Positions 21,978-33,800 of a stretch of DNA of 64,000 nt are shown here, piece by piece. Each line of letters begins with the position of its first letter. Positions within the stretch are counted from its first letter, which is position 1. Below the pieces are notes generated by a model. That model was given only the letters and a program-made list of their open reading frames with translations, was not told the DNA's origin and made no database searches. Position numbers and translations under genes: made by a program. Origin of the DNA: Kingdonia uniflora (lineage: Eukaryota; Streptophyta; Magnoliopsida; Ranunculales; Circaeasteraceae); NCBI GenBank assembly GCA_014058105.1, contig JACGCM010001166.1, positions 1,054,001 to 1,118,000 of the forward strand, in the 5' to 3' direction.

Positions 21978-22885
21978 TTGAAGGGAGTGAGGGAGCCAGT
22001 CAAAAAACTACTTTTAAATTTGGCAATTTCATTGGAGTGTGAGGGGTGGCCTTTTTCTAACATTGCTCTTTGTGCAGGTTTTGTGGAGCTTTTTGACTTG
22101 GATCTGGATATCCTGCAGGGGCCTTCCCCCAGGATTAGCTCAGTCAAAACTTTCATGTTACTTAGTAGTGAAAGTGTGCCTGGTCTCACTAATGAGGAGT
22201 TACTTTTGGTGTTAGCTGTGAGGAAGTTCTTCTGCCTTAGAGCTAACCCCAAAAGATTACAGTTATCAGTCCACCAGAGAATACTTTTGAGTGTTAGGTC
22301 TTATTCTAACATTTTCTTGTCAGCTGTAGCTACTTTGGGGCAGTTAGAGACTTACATAATGATATATGAATTAAGGAAAAACAAGAGCAATTTTACCTCA
22401 GGTAAGGAGCATAGCTGGACTAGGCTCCTTACTCCTTATCCTAACCTAAGGCTAGAATTTCAATTGTTATTCTTAATCCTTTCCTCTTCAATGATCTTGG
22501 GGTCAAGTTGGTGATGGTGGAGTGGTTGTTTATCGTAATAGAGGAGAAAAGCTGGGCTAGGCTCCTTACTCCTCTTATTAAGATATGATCCACTTCTTTC
22601 AACCTTAATTTGTACCCTTGTGATCACTTGGAGAGTTGTTTGGAGTTCATTATGATTTGAACTATTCAAGGAGGGGAAGATAGCTGGGCTAGGCTCCTTA
22701 CTCCCTTGCCCGTTTATGGTTATGATTATAATAAGCTCGACACAACTCATTATAGGCTTGATCGCACTCTTGTTTATTGGTCTGGAGATGGCTCTGAGGG
22801 TACTCAAAGTCCTAAGGTCCATGAGGTTAAGGACCTATACAGTTTCAAAGGCTCTTGAGAAGGGTAGGAGAATACAATCAAGTAT
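21978..22885 (+). pseudogene. LINE ORF1 C-terminal region with a three-fold peptide repeat
   Basis: No known domain. A motif reading SW(A/T)RLLTP recurs three times on the plus strand (22411, 22551, 22681), about 130-140 bp apart and in separate local frames. The surrounding sequence is low-complexity and broken. It is placed in ORF1 because it lies between the DUF4283-like region and the endonuclease. Confidence 0.45.
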
Positions 22886-24047
22886 TTGTTTTTCATGGTG
22901 AACTTTGGTTGTTGGAATGTGAGAGGGCTAGGTTTATCCTTAAGGCAAAATGAAGTTAAGGAGCTGATTAAGAGGTTTAAGCTTATGCTTTTGGGCCTTG
23001 TTGAAACCAAAATTAAAGAGAACAATAACAAAGGGTTCTTAAAAATATTTGTAAAGGTTGGCAACATATTCACAACTACACCCATTCCATTAATTGTAGA
23101 ATTTGGATGTGTCGGCAAGAAGACTTGGTTAGTGTTACTCAAATTGAGATTGATGAGCAGTATATATCTGCAGTGGTGACTATGGAGGATAAAACTGCCA
23201 TTCAAATGACTAATATCTATGGTAGCAATGATTATAGTAAGAGAAAGTTGTTAGGCAGGCTTTGTGTTTCAAAGCCCATAATGTCTCTATCCCTTGGTGT
23301 TTACTTGGTGATTTTAATTCTATCTTAAACTCCCAGAAAAAAGTGAGAGGTGTGCCTGTGAGACCTCATTCTTTTGTTGATTTTTTCAATTGTGTGCAAA
23401 ATACTGGTCTTGTGGATTGCAAGTTTAAAGGTTGTTATCTCACTTGGAGTAAAAGTAACTTTCTTGGTAGAAGAGTCTTTTGCAAGTTAGATAGGGCTCT
23501 AGTCAATTCTGACTGGAACTGTCATTTTAACAACTCTGAAGTTGATTTTTTGAAACCAGGCTCTTCTGATCATTCTCCCATGGTTCTGTCAACAGAGAAA
23601 AAAGAAAAAGAAGGTCCCAAGCCTTTCAAATTCTTCAACTACTTGGCGGATGATCCTGGATTCATTGATTTGGTGAAGCGTGCTTGGCAGGAGGAGGTGG
23701 AAGGCAACCCTAGCTACAACTTTACTCAAAAAATGATTAGAGTTAAAAGTGCCCTTAAACTTAAGTACTCTAATTGTTACAATCTGCATAATAAAACTCT
23801 TACGGCTAATGATACTCTTTACATTATTCAAGAGGCTCTCCAGAGTGACCCTCTGAACCATAACCTTGCTTTACACGAGAAGATAGCACTTCCGAACTAT
23901 TCTACTCTTGCTAGAGAGGAAGAAGCTTTTACTAGACAAAAATCTAGGGTTCAATGGCTCAATCTGGGAGACTCTAATACTAACTTCTTTCATAAGTCTA
24001 TTCAAGCTAGGAGAGCCAGGAACAAGATCCTCTCTGTAGCTTGCTGA
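22886..24047 (+). pseudogene. LINE ORF2 endonuclease (EEP/APE type), frameshifted
   Basis: 22886-23179 has the N-terminal motif FGCWNVRGL (catalytic Asn) and LLGLVETKIKEN (catalytic Glu). 23262-24047 has WCLLGDFNSIL, then GCYLTWSKSN, FCKLDRALVNSDW and SDHSPMVLS (catalytic Asp-His). At least two frame changes lie between. It continues into the RT lead segment (RVQWLNLGDSNTNFFHKSIQ). The enzyme nicks target DNA to prime reverse transcription. Confidence 0.85.
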
Positions 24048-24060
24048 TAAGAAAGGAAAT

Positions 24061-25042
24061 GTGCTCACTTCTGTGGAGGACATCATTAGCATGGAAGGAG
24101 TTCGGTTTTTTCAGAGTATCTTGGGGAAGAGTGGAGAGGGCAATGCTGATCTCAATTTCATTAATACTGTGCTCACTTCTGTGGAGGACATTAGCATGGA
24201 AGGAGTTAGGTTTTTTCAGAGTATCTTGGGGAAGAGTGGAGAGGACAATGCTGATCTCAATTTTATTAATACTGTGAATATTGAAGAAGGTTTGAGTGCA
24301 GATGCGATTGCTGATATGCAAAGAGATGTCACTAGCAATGAAATTATTGAATCTCAATCTCTTATGGGTAATGATAAGTCTCCAGGTGCAGATGGCTTCA
24401 CTGCCTATTTCTTCAAGAAAGCTTGGAAGATTGTAGGCAAGGATTTTGTGGCTGTTGTTCTAAATTTATTTCACTCAGGTAAACTACTTGGAACTCTTAA
24501 ATCCACTATCATTGCTCTTATTCCTAAGGCCATAGTTTTGGTGACTTTAGACCTATTGCTTGCTGCAACACTATGTACAAGTGCATCTCTAAAATTATAA
24601 CTTCTAAAATCAAGTATGTTATTGCCTCTTATATCCCCTAATCAATCTGCCTTTATTTTAGGGAGAAATATTACAGATAACATCTTATTGACTCATGAAA
24701 TTCTTAGAAATTATCATAGAAATAAAGGAGTGGGAAGATGCACTGCTAAGATAGACCTTAAGAAGGAAGGCTTATGACATGGTTAATTGGCAAGCTATTG
24801 AAGCAGTCTTGAAAAGGTTTAATTTCCCTTCCAAGGTTATTAACTGGATTCTTGAATGTGTTACTACTACCAAATTTTCAATCTCCATTAATGGATCCTT
24901 ACAAGGCTATTTTAAGGGTAGGAAAGGGATTAGGCAAGGTGACCCTATGTCTCCTTATCTCTTTGTCCTCTTAATGGAAGTGTTTACTAGAGCTTTAAGA
25001 ACTCAAGTGGATCAGAATAAATTCAAGCTCCACCTTAACGTG

Positions 25043-25082
<40 letters not shown>

Positions 25083-25440
25083 TATTTCTTACCTTTGTTT
25101 GTCTGATAACTTAAATTGTCTTTATGAAGGGGGAGGAGAACATTGCCTTAGCTTTGATCAACACTCTAGATAACTTTATTAATTTTGCAGATTTGCAAGT
25201 TAATTTTGAAAAGAGTAAGTTCTACTTTGCAGGGGTGCTTCCTCATGAAAGAGAATTAAGCCAAGAGTGTTTTAGGTTCTCCAATGGTTCCTTGCCTGTC
25301 AAGTACCTTGAACTTCCTTTGATTACTACTAGGCTCAAAGCTAGAGATTGCTTGCCTCTTCTTGAGGCTTTACAGAAAAAAAAATCACTACTTGGAAAAG
25401 CAAGTTCCTTAGCTATGCTAGGAGATTTACTGTATTAAAA
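24061..25440 (+). pseudogene. LINE ORF2 reverse transcriptase, catalytic box lost
   Basis: Blocks in order are the NDKSPGADGFTAYFFKKAW lead (about 24370), SPNQSAFILGRNITDNILL (about 24640) and KIDLKK broken by a 4-base GAAG duplication before the AYD triplet (about 24762). Next come KVINWILECVTTTKFSISI and GIRQGDPMSPYLFVLLMEV (to 25048). Where the (Y/F)ADD box should follow there is a 34-base C run, then LSDNLNCL. A 108/105 bp tandem duplication sits at 24061-24273. The enzyme is inactive as read. Confidence 0.85.
25049..25082 (+). repeat. 34-base poly(C) tract
   Basis: An uninterrupted run of C immediately after TGCATTAA, inside the LINE reverse transcriptase at the expected catalytic position. 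It could be real expansion or a sequencing or assembly artefact. Confidence 0.9.
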
Positions 25441-25466
25441 GTTGTTCTAAGTGGGATACAGGTTTA

Positions 25467-26366
25467 TTGGAGTGGTGTTTTATTCTTCCTCAAGCTACAA
25501 TTAATGCCCTTACTAACTTGTGTAGAAATTTCCTATGGTCAGGTACTGATGTGGGAAATAAAATTGCTCTTGTTAAGTGGTCAAATGTGTGTCACCCTTT
25601 CAAAAAAGGTAGGTTGGGTGTTAAAGATCTTAGAACCTGGGACAAAGATGCTACCTCTAGATATCTTTGGAATGTAGCTGCAAGGAAGGACACTTTGTGG
25701 GTGGGTTGGATTCTCAACTAAAAGCTTAAAAACAAGAATTTATGGACCTGTAAGTGTAAGTGCCCTGCTGATTGTTCATGGGTGTGGAGGAGAACTATGA
25801 ATGCTAGAGAAGATTTGGTGAAAGCTATATTGTACACTTGTGGTGATGGGAGAGACACTAAGTTCTGGATGGACCCATGGCACCCATTGGGGATCCCATT
25901 TGACAAGTTCCTTGCTAGGTTTAGGTATAACTCCACTCTCTTTTTGGAAGCTCCAGTTAGCAACATTATCTGTAATGAAGGTTGGGCTCCTCCTCATTTT
26001 GCAAACTACTTAAATGAAGTATGGATCTCTCCGCATGAAGTTAAGATAAATGATGATTGGAATAACAAAGTCATTTGGACTCTCACTCCTTCTGGAAAGT
26101 TTTGTGTCAGTAGCTGTTATAACCTTTTAAGGCATGTTAATTCTCCTTTTAAATGGTCTCCTCTTATTTGGTTTAGAGGTAACATTCCAAGGCAAAGTTT
26201 CATTACTTGGCTTGCTTTAAGGGGGGCTTTGAAGACCCAAGATAAGCTCTTCAAGTGGGGTGTTGTTGATAGATCCAAATATGTTCTTTATTGGAGCCAG
26301 AATGAGAATGAAGAGCATTTTTTTTCAACTGCCATTACTCTAATCAAGTTTGGGGGAGTCTATTAA
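25467..26366 (+). pseudogene. LINE ORF2 C-terminal part with zf-RVT region
   Basis: 25467-25721 reads CRNFLWSGTDVGNKIALVKW and GGLGVKDL-like (RLGVKDLRTWDKDA), the usual post-RT region. 25782-26366 has KFWMDPWHPLGIP, the zf-RVT pattern (KFCVSSCYNLL, IPRQSFITWLALRGALKTQD, LFKWGVVDRSKYVLYWSQNE) and EHFF in place of the final Cys-His pair. Stops separate the two. Confidence 0.8.
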
Positions 26367-26371
26367 CCAAG

Positions 26372-27009
26372 ATGGGGATCAGCAGAGTGGTTAGGCCTTG
26401 CGGGAAGGGGCTGGACAGGTGCTTAGAGTATTGCAAGGGCTCTACCATAAAAAACAAGAGTTTCAAGCTGATGTTCAACTGCTATGTTGATAAGATCTAT
26501 GGAGAGAGGAACAAGAGAATCTTTGAGGAGTTTGCTACTACCTCAGCTTTATCTCACAACATTATTAATGAGGTTAGGCTTAAGCTGATTTTTGAACCCC
26601 AAAAGCTTATTGACAATGCAGAGAACAGGTTTGTTGCGGATTGCTAGGTCTAAATGCTATTTGGAAAGTTTGATTCTGTTGTCCTCATGATTAAGAGTAT
26701 CTATAAAAGATTGAAGAGAATGGCTCTGAGATGCACATACAAGGACAGCAGTGCAGCTGTGGACTTCATTGCTTATTTGTCCTTTTGTTTGGGGAGAATG
26801 GAGTATTCTCCTGATGATTTCATTTATGACCTTAAGAGGATCCTTAATGAAGCTGAAAGTAAACATGTTAACTATAGGATTAGAAGGTTTCTTGTAATAT
26901 TGTAGGTTGGTGTTAGGCTTTCCTTTCCCTCTCGTGTTGTAGAGGACTGGAGTTGTCCCCACCTTGTATTCTTTATTCTTTTTAATTTAAGCTCAATTTC
27001 CAAAAAAAA
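26372..27009 (+). pseudogene. LINE ORF2 tail, 3' UTR and poly(A)
   Basis: 26372-26647 contains SFKLMFNCYVDKIYGERNKRIFEEF, the usual C-terminal LINE helix with ERN(K/R)RIF. 26654-26905 is an 83-residue frame I do not recognise. CTTGTATTCTTTATTCTTTT and AATTTCCAAAAAAAA close the element. The bases after 27009 are taken as host. Confidence 0.7.
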
Positions 27010-27637
27010 TGATCTAGAAATATTAACTGATGAACGCACAGGAAAACCCTCTTTGGATTTGCCCAAGATCTTTGGAATTTAATTATTTATCTCAGGGGTA
27101 GCTTGCTTTGTGTTGTCTTGAATTTTAAGATTTGATAATTTAATCTTATAATATGTGCTCTCTTCCTCTATCACCAACTTCCCATTCACTCTAATTGTGG
27201 TTTCTCCCTCCATTACCTATAAACTAGACGTTTCCCTCTCTTCTAAACAATGTTGAATATGGAAGAGGTAAAATATGGTGGCATGGGCATACAACCTTGT
27301 CTACATCGTAAGAGTCTTTAGAAAGAAGATAATAACTCCAAAACAATTTTCTTCCTAAAAGAGAGAAACAAAGCTAACTAATCCGGAATTAAAATAATTC
27401 AAAAGAATAGTCCAAAGGCTTTAATACCGAAAAATGACCTATTCTTAAATCTTTTAAAAATCCTACAATTTTGTTATCACCTCTCCCTTTCCCTCTTTGT
27501 TCTCTTGATTTATGTTGTATTGTGACATACATCCTCTGCATCTTTGTGGATGGCCATACTTTACACAAAAGTGAATTCTACAAGAAAATCCAAACCAAAT
27601 ATATAGTAGAAGTTTAGAATGGTTGCTTATGTATTAC
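27010..27637. other. Intronic or flanking DNA, nothing recognised
   Basis: No reading frame or repeat is supported here. If the PRFB3-like gene is complete, this is the start of its fifth intron, since exon 5 ends with a good donor (CAG/GTAATAC in sense) at 27637. No following exon was seen to the left. Confidence 0.4.
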
Positions 27638-27821
27638 CTGAGGACTCGACGCTAATGCCTGTCGGAACATGTAGTACGCTAATCACATGTTTGCTCCGGC
27701 CACACACTTTCTCAGGTGGAAGAGGAAAAAGGGATGAGAGCACCAAATCTTTATCATCTATATTTAGATCTGGAGATGTTTCAAGGAAGAGAGGAATGAT
27801 GTCTACACCTGCCATGCTAGT
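27638..27821 (-). CDS. PRFB3: PRFB3-like exon 5
   Basis: Reads TSMAGVDIIPLFLETSPDLN and HVPTGISVESSG. It matches the RF2 TSFAxVDVxP and HIPTGIxVQ blocks but lacks GGQ between them. Acceptor TTGCAG, donor CAG/GTAATA. It ends in phase 1, so at least one more exon is required. Confidence 0.8.
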
Positions 27822-30800
27822 CTGCAAGGTCATACATTCATAGTATAAGCCATACTGTCATACAAAAAGAGGAAATACAAATCCTAAGAAAATATAGTTG
27901 TCATTATAATAAGAAAGAAGTAACAAAAGTTTATGAAAAATCAAGACGCAAGAAAAACACTTGGCTTGACTTCATACTGTAATCAACAATCATGCAATAT
28001 TATTGTTTTAATATCAGGTGATGTTAATAAGTTTTTTAACTGTGATGCTAATGGTTTTACATATACATATTCAATTACTATATTATACCTATTTTTTTCC
28101 TTTTGGTGAATAAAAAGTTTCATTGATCAGGTCACTTCTAGAGAATAGATGTAGGGAGCAATGCAGAAATCTGTTAAATAGAGATATTTAGAGATTTTTG
28201 CTTCTATAAGAAATACATAGGTAGAAACTTCCTAACTTTACTAAAATACTCAAAGAAAATGAGTTAATTAAGAGACTCACAAAATGATGGACACAAAGGA
28301 GTGAGAATACCAATTACGGATAAAGAAAAGGAAAGAAAATAATTAATAATTTTTAAATGATCAGGTCCACTCAGTTGCATCCACTTCACCTGATCAAAAT
28401 TTGAACAAAGTCAGAGAGCTGACGACCTATATGTTTTTCTATTAGATCCATAAATAGTTGGGTTTCCTGTTAAACTAGTCAGGCAGCTAGATCAATTTGT
28501 TATTTCCCACAATGGCACTGACATAGGCTTGCTCAGTTGGTAAAACTAGTGTTTGGAAAACGAAAACCAAGAGGTCCTGGGATCAATTCCCACAAACAGC
28601 TTCAAACTCAATTTTTATTTTAAAGAAAATTAGTCTCCTACTACCTTCAACTTCCCTTATACATGATAGGGAGCAATTAGCAAAAGTACAAACACACCCG
28701 AATATCGAATCAATTGAAAAAACACCCTCTTTATTGAAATTAAATCCTAAATTAACATCATCTTTATTTTTTAGAAGGCAAGCTGAGGCACTAACCCCCA
28801 TGTTTCTTACAAAAACACCACCTACAAACCCTAACTAGCTTCCGCTTTTATGGACTAGCTTCCTCTTTTATGGATAAAGAGTTTACAAATCACTTTCCTA
28901 ACACCTCTCCCAAAACAAAAATACTTCATAATCTAAAATATCTAAAATATATCAAATATCCAAAGATTAGGAAACTTACCAAAAACAAAGAAATCCATAA
29001 AACTAACTACTGGAGAGAGGCTAAACACAGGTGGAGACGACCGAACCGTAACCTATCAGTGCATAACGTTACGATGAATAGTTTTCCAGAATGTTGAAGG
29101 GACCACTCATAATTCTCGCTTTTCTGTCATTATGGGTACATAACTTTTAGTAGAACTCAACCCCATCCGAAGCCTAAGTGAATTTGTTGTAATATTTTTT
29201 TTACCACCTACGTTTCAACTTCATTTTGAAATCCACACTCCCATAATATGCATTTCTATTACTTTATTTGTTATTCATACCTTCCCTAACCCCATGGAAC
29301 TTATGTTTGTTGTTACTTAGAACTTCTAGTGAATCTCGTTTGCCATTTTCCCCTAGCAATTTCTTGTAGATATGAAAGTACATTTGACGTATTTCTTCAC
29401 TTTTTCGTCTATCCATCATCCTACGTGCTTGTTCCTTTCCTCCTCCATCTGCATTTCCTCTATTAGATCTTCCCATGTTGAGTTAGTCTCACATTAGGTG
29501 ATTGCCTCTATGCTCACTCCATCCTCATTATGGTAATCTCCACTCATAAGCTGGTATGCCAATTTGGATGTTTCTCCCTCTTGCGTTCTACCCCTTCCTC
29601 TTTTCATTTCTCTTGTCAAGTTCTTCAGGATTAATTCCGCATCCTTCTTCATTTCTGGTAGAGATGGTGGAGTTATTCTCTCTTTAGGCTTATAAGCACT
29701 GCAGTTCTCCTATAATTCCTAAGAATTTTGAACTTGAAGCGTTTTGATGTGTCTATTAAACATCTTCACGCAATTATCATGCACTTAAAAGTCTTTGCCC
29801 TTTACCATGTGGGAAAAACCATCAGCTAACATGAAGGGATAGTTGATGCAGGAGCATAACTAAGATAAAGAAAGACGTCCCTCTGATGCAACTTCTACTG
29901 AAGTAAATAAGATAAAGAAGATTTTAATATGGCACATTTAGTTGGATATAGTGGCCTAACAAGTTGGTATGGACAAATTTACATGACATGATGGGTCACG
30001 GATGCGTTCTCTATCCTCTTCAACCTACACTGATAATCTTACAAGTTAAAACCCAACTCTTGTGAAGGATTTTTGTTTCTATTAGATACATCCGACTGGC
30101 TTATGGTTTGGACACATTTTGATGGCTGAAAAGGCTTTTGGAAACTAGATGCAACAGTTTCTTCATAAAATATCTTTAGTTTGGCTACATAGTGATGTGG
30201 GTGCATTGTATGTGCAGACTCTATGTACAATCTGTGTAAAGAACAAGAGAAATATCTGAACCACTTGCTCCAGGGAGTGCTCCTTCAGTAAGCAGTTATG
30301 GAATTGGGCCCTTAACTTGTTCAACATTAGAGTTTCTGAGATGAATTTGAAAAATATGGTGAAAGCTACAGATAACAAAAGCCAGTATCTCAAGGATCTA
30401 TGATTAGGTGCTGTCTGGGGAGGGTAAAGTCTTATATGGAGTGCTAGAAACTGAAAATTATTTTATGAAGAACTGCTTTCCTCTCTAAAACATACATGAA
30501 AAATTGTCAAGACGAACTTGGTATAGTTCACAGTCTTTAGGTCCCTAACGACCCTAGAAAGGCTACTTCTATCAAATCTTGTTTCACCGATGGGGCACCA
30601 AAGGGCACAGTGAAGGAAATGATCTCAGAACCTGCTCTATGCAGGGGTGGACCCAGAGCCCCCCCCCCCCCCCCCCCCCCAACAAAATCCGCCCCTAGCT
30701 CTATGGGTATGGGTATCACTACAAGTTTTTTGGCTGAGTGCACAACTATTGTGAGGGGTGTGAACAGTGCTGCTTCAAATGGGTGGCATATTGCTTGGGT

Positions 30801-33800
30801 GGACTCCCACTCCACTGCTGCAATCACGGCCTTTACTTCTGGATTAATACCTTGGTGTTTACAAAGTGAATGGTATGAAGTTAGCCGGAACATGAGAGAA
30901 ATCAGATACTCTCCAACCTGGAGGGAAGCAAACATTAGTTCTGACCATTTGGCAGGAAAGGGGGCAAATTTCATGGAGGGAATGAAGGAAATCAATGTAC
31001 GAAGGCTTCAATTTCTCTACAAAATTGAGATCCCCATGAGGGAATACTTAAGATTTTGTTAACCTTGGGTTAGCTGGCATGTCAGCTCACAATCTTGTGT
31101 AATGTTGTTCTATGCAATAAAATCAGTATAATTTAGGAAATAAAAATAAAAATAGTTCTCAAGGTTTTTTTTTTTCTATTGATGAAAATCACCTGCCTTT
31201 GGAGTTGTGATATTTGTTTGTATTTATTATTATATTGATGAGTTAGGGAGATGAAAATGTAGTAGAATTGAATATTCCGCTTTAGGAGGTAAAGTTTTTT
31301 AGCCAGTATACTTTATTTTCCAGAGATTATAGGGCTCTCCTATTCTATTTAAAAGAGCATCTTGCAATAGAATTTATCCTCATTCTTCAAGTTTTAAGAA
31401 AAAATACAGAATTATTTCATTTCAATCAGATTTTAGCAAAGGATTAAAATCCTAAACTCAAAAACTAATTTGGTGAATCTCCTTTACTTGTCTTCTGCAA
31501 GTAGAATCTACATCCCATATACTTGGAGAGAACTTTGTCAAGTTCACTATGATTATGAGGTGGTTTAGTTACACCATTTGATTTTTGATCCGGAAACGTA
31601 ATTTCAATGTTGTACCAATTTTTTGATATGGTTCAGATTTTCTTTGTACCCGCTCAATTGGTCTAATGGTTTGTTTAGGAATGGATTTTGGTATAGCTAC
31701 TTTGGAGGCTTACAAGATACTTAGTGCTTTGTGGTTGTGGATCAAATGTAAAGATTGCTATCTATACTCTGTTGATTTCTTTCTGGCAAAAACTTGAGTT
31801 TGAAGTTGTAGGCTAAAGAATAAGACTTGTACACATATGGGAGCAGTTTTTTGGGTCTTCTTGAAATTGAGCCCCTGTGACAGTATTTTGATGGGGATCA
31901 CGTTAGATTTACCATGATCATATGAGTATGTGGCTTCTTTTCACATGGTAGTTGATTGAGTATTTGGTGGATCTTTGTCTTCTACCTAAGCAATTACAGT
32001 TACTCGAGACTTAATTTCATTTATGATTGTAGAGGCTCTGAAGTACATACTAGGTTCGCGCCATTGAATGCTTCATCTTCAATTCATACCCATCAAAAAT
32101 AGCATTCCTCACATTCTCATGTGGATCTCTTTGAGTTTATGTCTCTTAGTTGCATCCACCATGGTACAAGTTCTTATCACAGATAGAAGACGCGAGCTTT
32201 TGGACCTTCTTGTCTTGTTACTTGATATATATAACTGCTTGCACCGTGGCATACGGTTAGAGTTATACATACATCCTTTGCACCTTCATTCTTACAACTT
32301 TACGAAGACTTGTCTTTATTTGGTGATAAGGCAAGATCATCAAATGGAAGAAAATGTATTGCTTATTGGATATTTTTGAGGATCAAACCAGCCGGATTGA
32401 GCGTGATTTTTTGCGAACTCGAGGTTGAGTTCTTCTGTGTGGGTCAAATTGATGCATAAGCATAACAAGATAAAGAAATACTTCTTTCTCTTATGCAACT
32501 CCAACGTATCAGATGATCTCAGCATCCTATTAAGACTTTATTAGTTAAGTAATTGATCTAAATCAAAATTGTTAGTTTTATTTACAATTATACATTTATG
32601 CTCTGCAAAAGGACTCAAACTACCTTTAGATGGGCAGTTTATTGAAGTTAGAAGAGCTTAATTTCTCATTAGTGAGTAGGAACCCTACTTTTTTGATAGT
32701 TTATTGAAGCGGTGTGAAGTTTTGTTTTCCTCAAAAGGCCTCGGTGATAGTTAGAGTGAGATCTTAACTTAAGGACCAGCCCGCACACCTGGCAGGATCT
32801 CAAGCGACGTGGGACTAAATCAATGGTGCAACCATCACCAGATTCATCATTCTTGGGCCATAAGAAAATTTTCCTAATTAATTTTCCATCCCCACATGTC
32901 TCTTCTCTCTCCTCCCTTGTTCTTCGTTTACATAGAGATACTCAATAAAGTTGATTATTTTCCATGTACGAATCAAACAACTTAGATGTGGTTTTCCTGA
33001 AATTTTCTCAAAATTAATTTCCAAGAGAAAATGATATTTTCCTTGGAATATTTTTTATGCAATCAAACACACCCTAAAATACTAGTTAGACATAAATAAA
33101 TATAAATAGAAAATAGAAGAACCTTCTAGAAAAGGAAGAGAGTGTGCCAAACATGTTTGATGCCGACTAGGCCGTGAGCGGTAGGCACAACATACACACG
33201 TTAAGTCATCAAGCCAGCAATTTGAGAGAGTTTATGAGATAATAGAATAAGAGAAACCGAAATACTAATTAGGGAGAGACGATGATTAGTCCAATATAAA
33301 CCTGGTATAATTATCTATCAACCATATCGCAGTAGAATCAACTGTAGTCTCTAACAGAGACAAGTTGAAAGAAAGTAGAATTAATCCTAAGGAGGTTATG
33401 ATCGGCGATTATTCCAACATAAACCAAAGAGATGTGGGAAGCTAAGCTTGACTCTATACTAGGTGGGATTGTTATAGATCCTACTCATTTTAAAAGGTAA
33501 ATATTATTAGCAAGTCTAGTTTTTTTTACCGATTATCCAATCTCTAGACAGTTCAGTGGCACCTCCTTCCTCGCATATTGTTAGCTAGGACCACAAAAGA
33601 TTGCGTTGCCTATCATTGTAGTTGTAATTTAAGTGCAAAAAATAGAGGTTGTGGTTGGAAATTTAAAGCCATTGCTGCATCTTTAACCTAAAGAATAGTA
33701 TAACTCCTAAGCAACTAGCTTATTTGCGTTAGTGAACAGTGTTGTTTATTCTTTATTTCTCTTTAATAGTTTGTGTAGCTGATCTTGTATATCCTTGTGT

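Larger units (their letters stand above)
7100..27009 (+). mobile_element. L1-type LINE split by a 12 kb compound insertion
   Basis: The LINE consists of about 7100-8247 and 20396-27009, roughly 7.8 kb. ORF1 (7411 to about 22880) has a DUF4283-like domain and a CCHC-like knuckle. ORF2 (22886 to about 26650) has an endonuclease, reverse transcriptase and zf-RVT region. A poly(A) tail ends at about 27009. Removing 8248-20395 with one GTTCT copy joins the two halves, and the frame resumes after a one-base slip in a G run. The 5' end is not defined and no target duplication was found. It lies antisense to the PRFB3-like gene. Confidence 0.85.

Noticed and set aside
22460..22822. Minus-strand 120-residue frame with repeated KEPSPA
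   Set aside because: It is the antisense of the SWARLLTP repeat in LINE ORF1; the plus-strand reading fits the element.
6599..27030. ATCTAGAAAATTAT (6602) and ATCTAGAAATATTAA (27011) as LINE target duplications
   Set aside because: The match is imperfect and 6602 is 800 bp before ORF1, within LTR-like sequence rich in TCTAGAA.
28512..28600. Functional tRNA gene
   Set aside because: Arms do not pair as a tRNA cloverleaf and there is no proper acceptor stem; a SINE head is more likely.
30537..30995. 152-residue minus-strand frame with a poly-Gly run
   Set aside because: The Gly run is the complement of the poly(C) tract and the real signal is the plus-strand LINE RNase H.
32068..32379. 103-residue plus-strand Leu-rich frame as a membrane protein gene
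   Set aside because: No start context, no motif and no neighbours; probably a chance frame in intron DNA.
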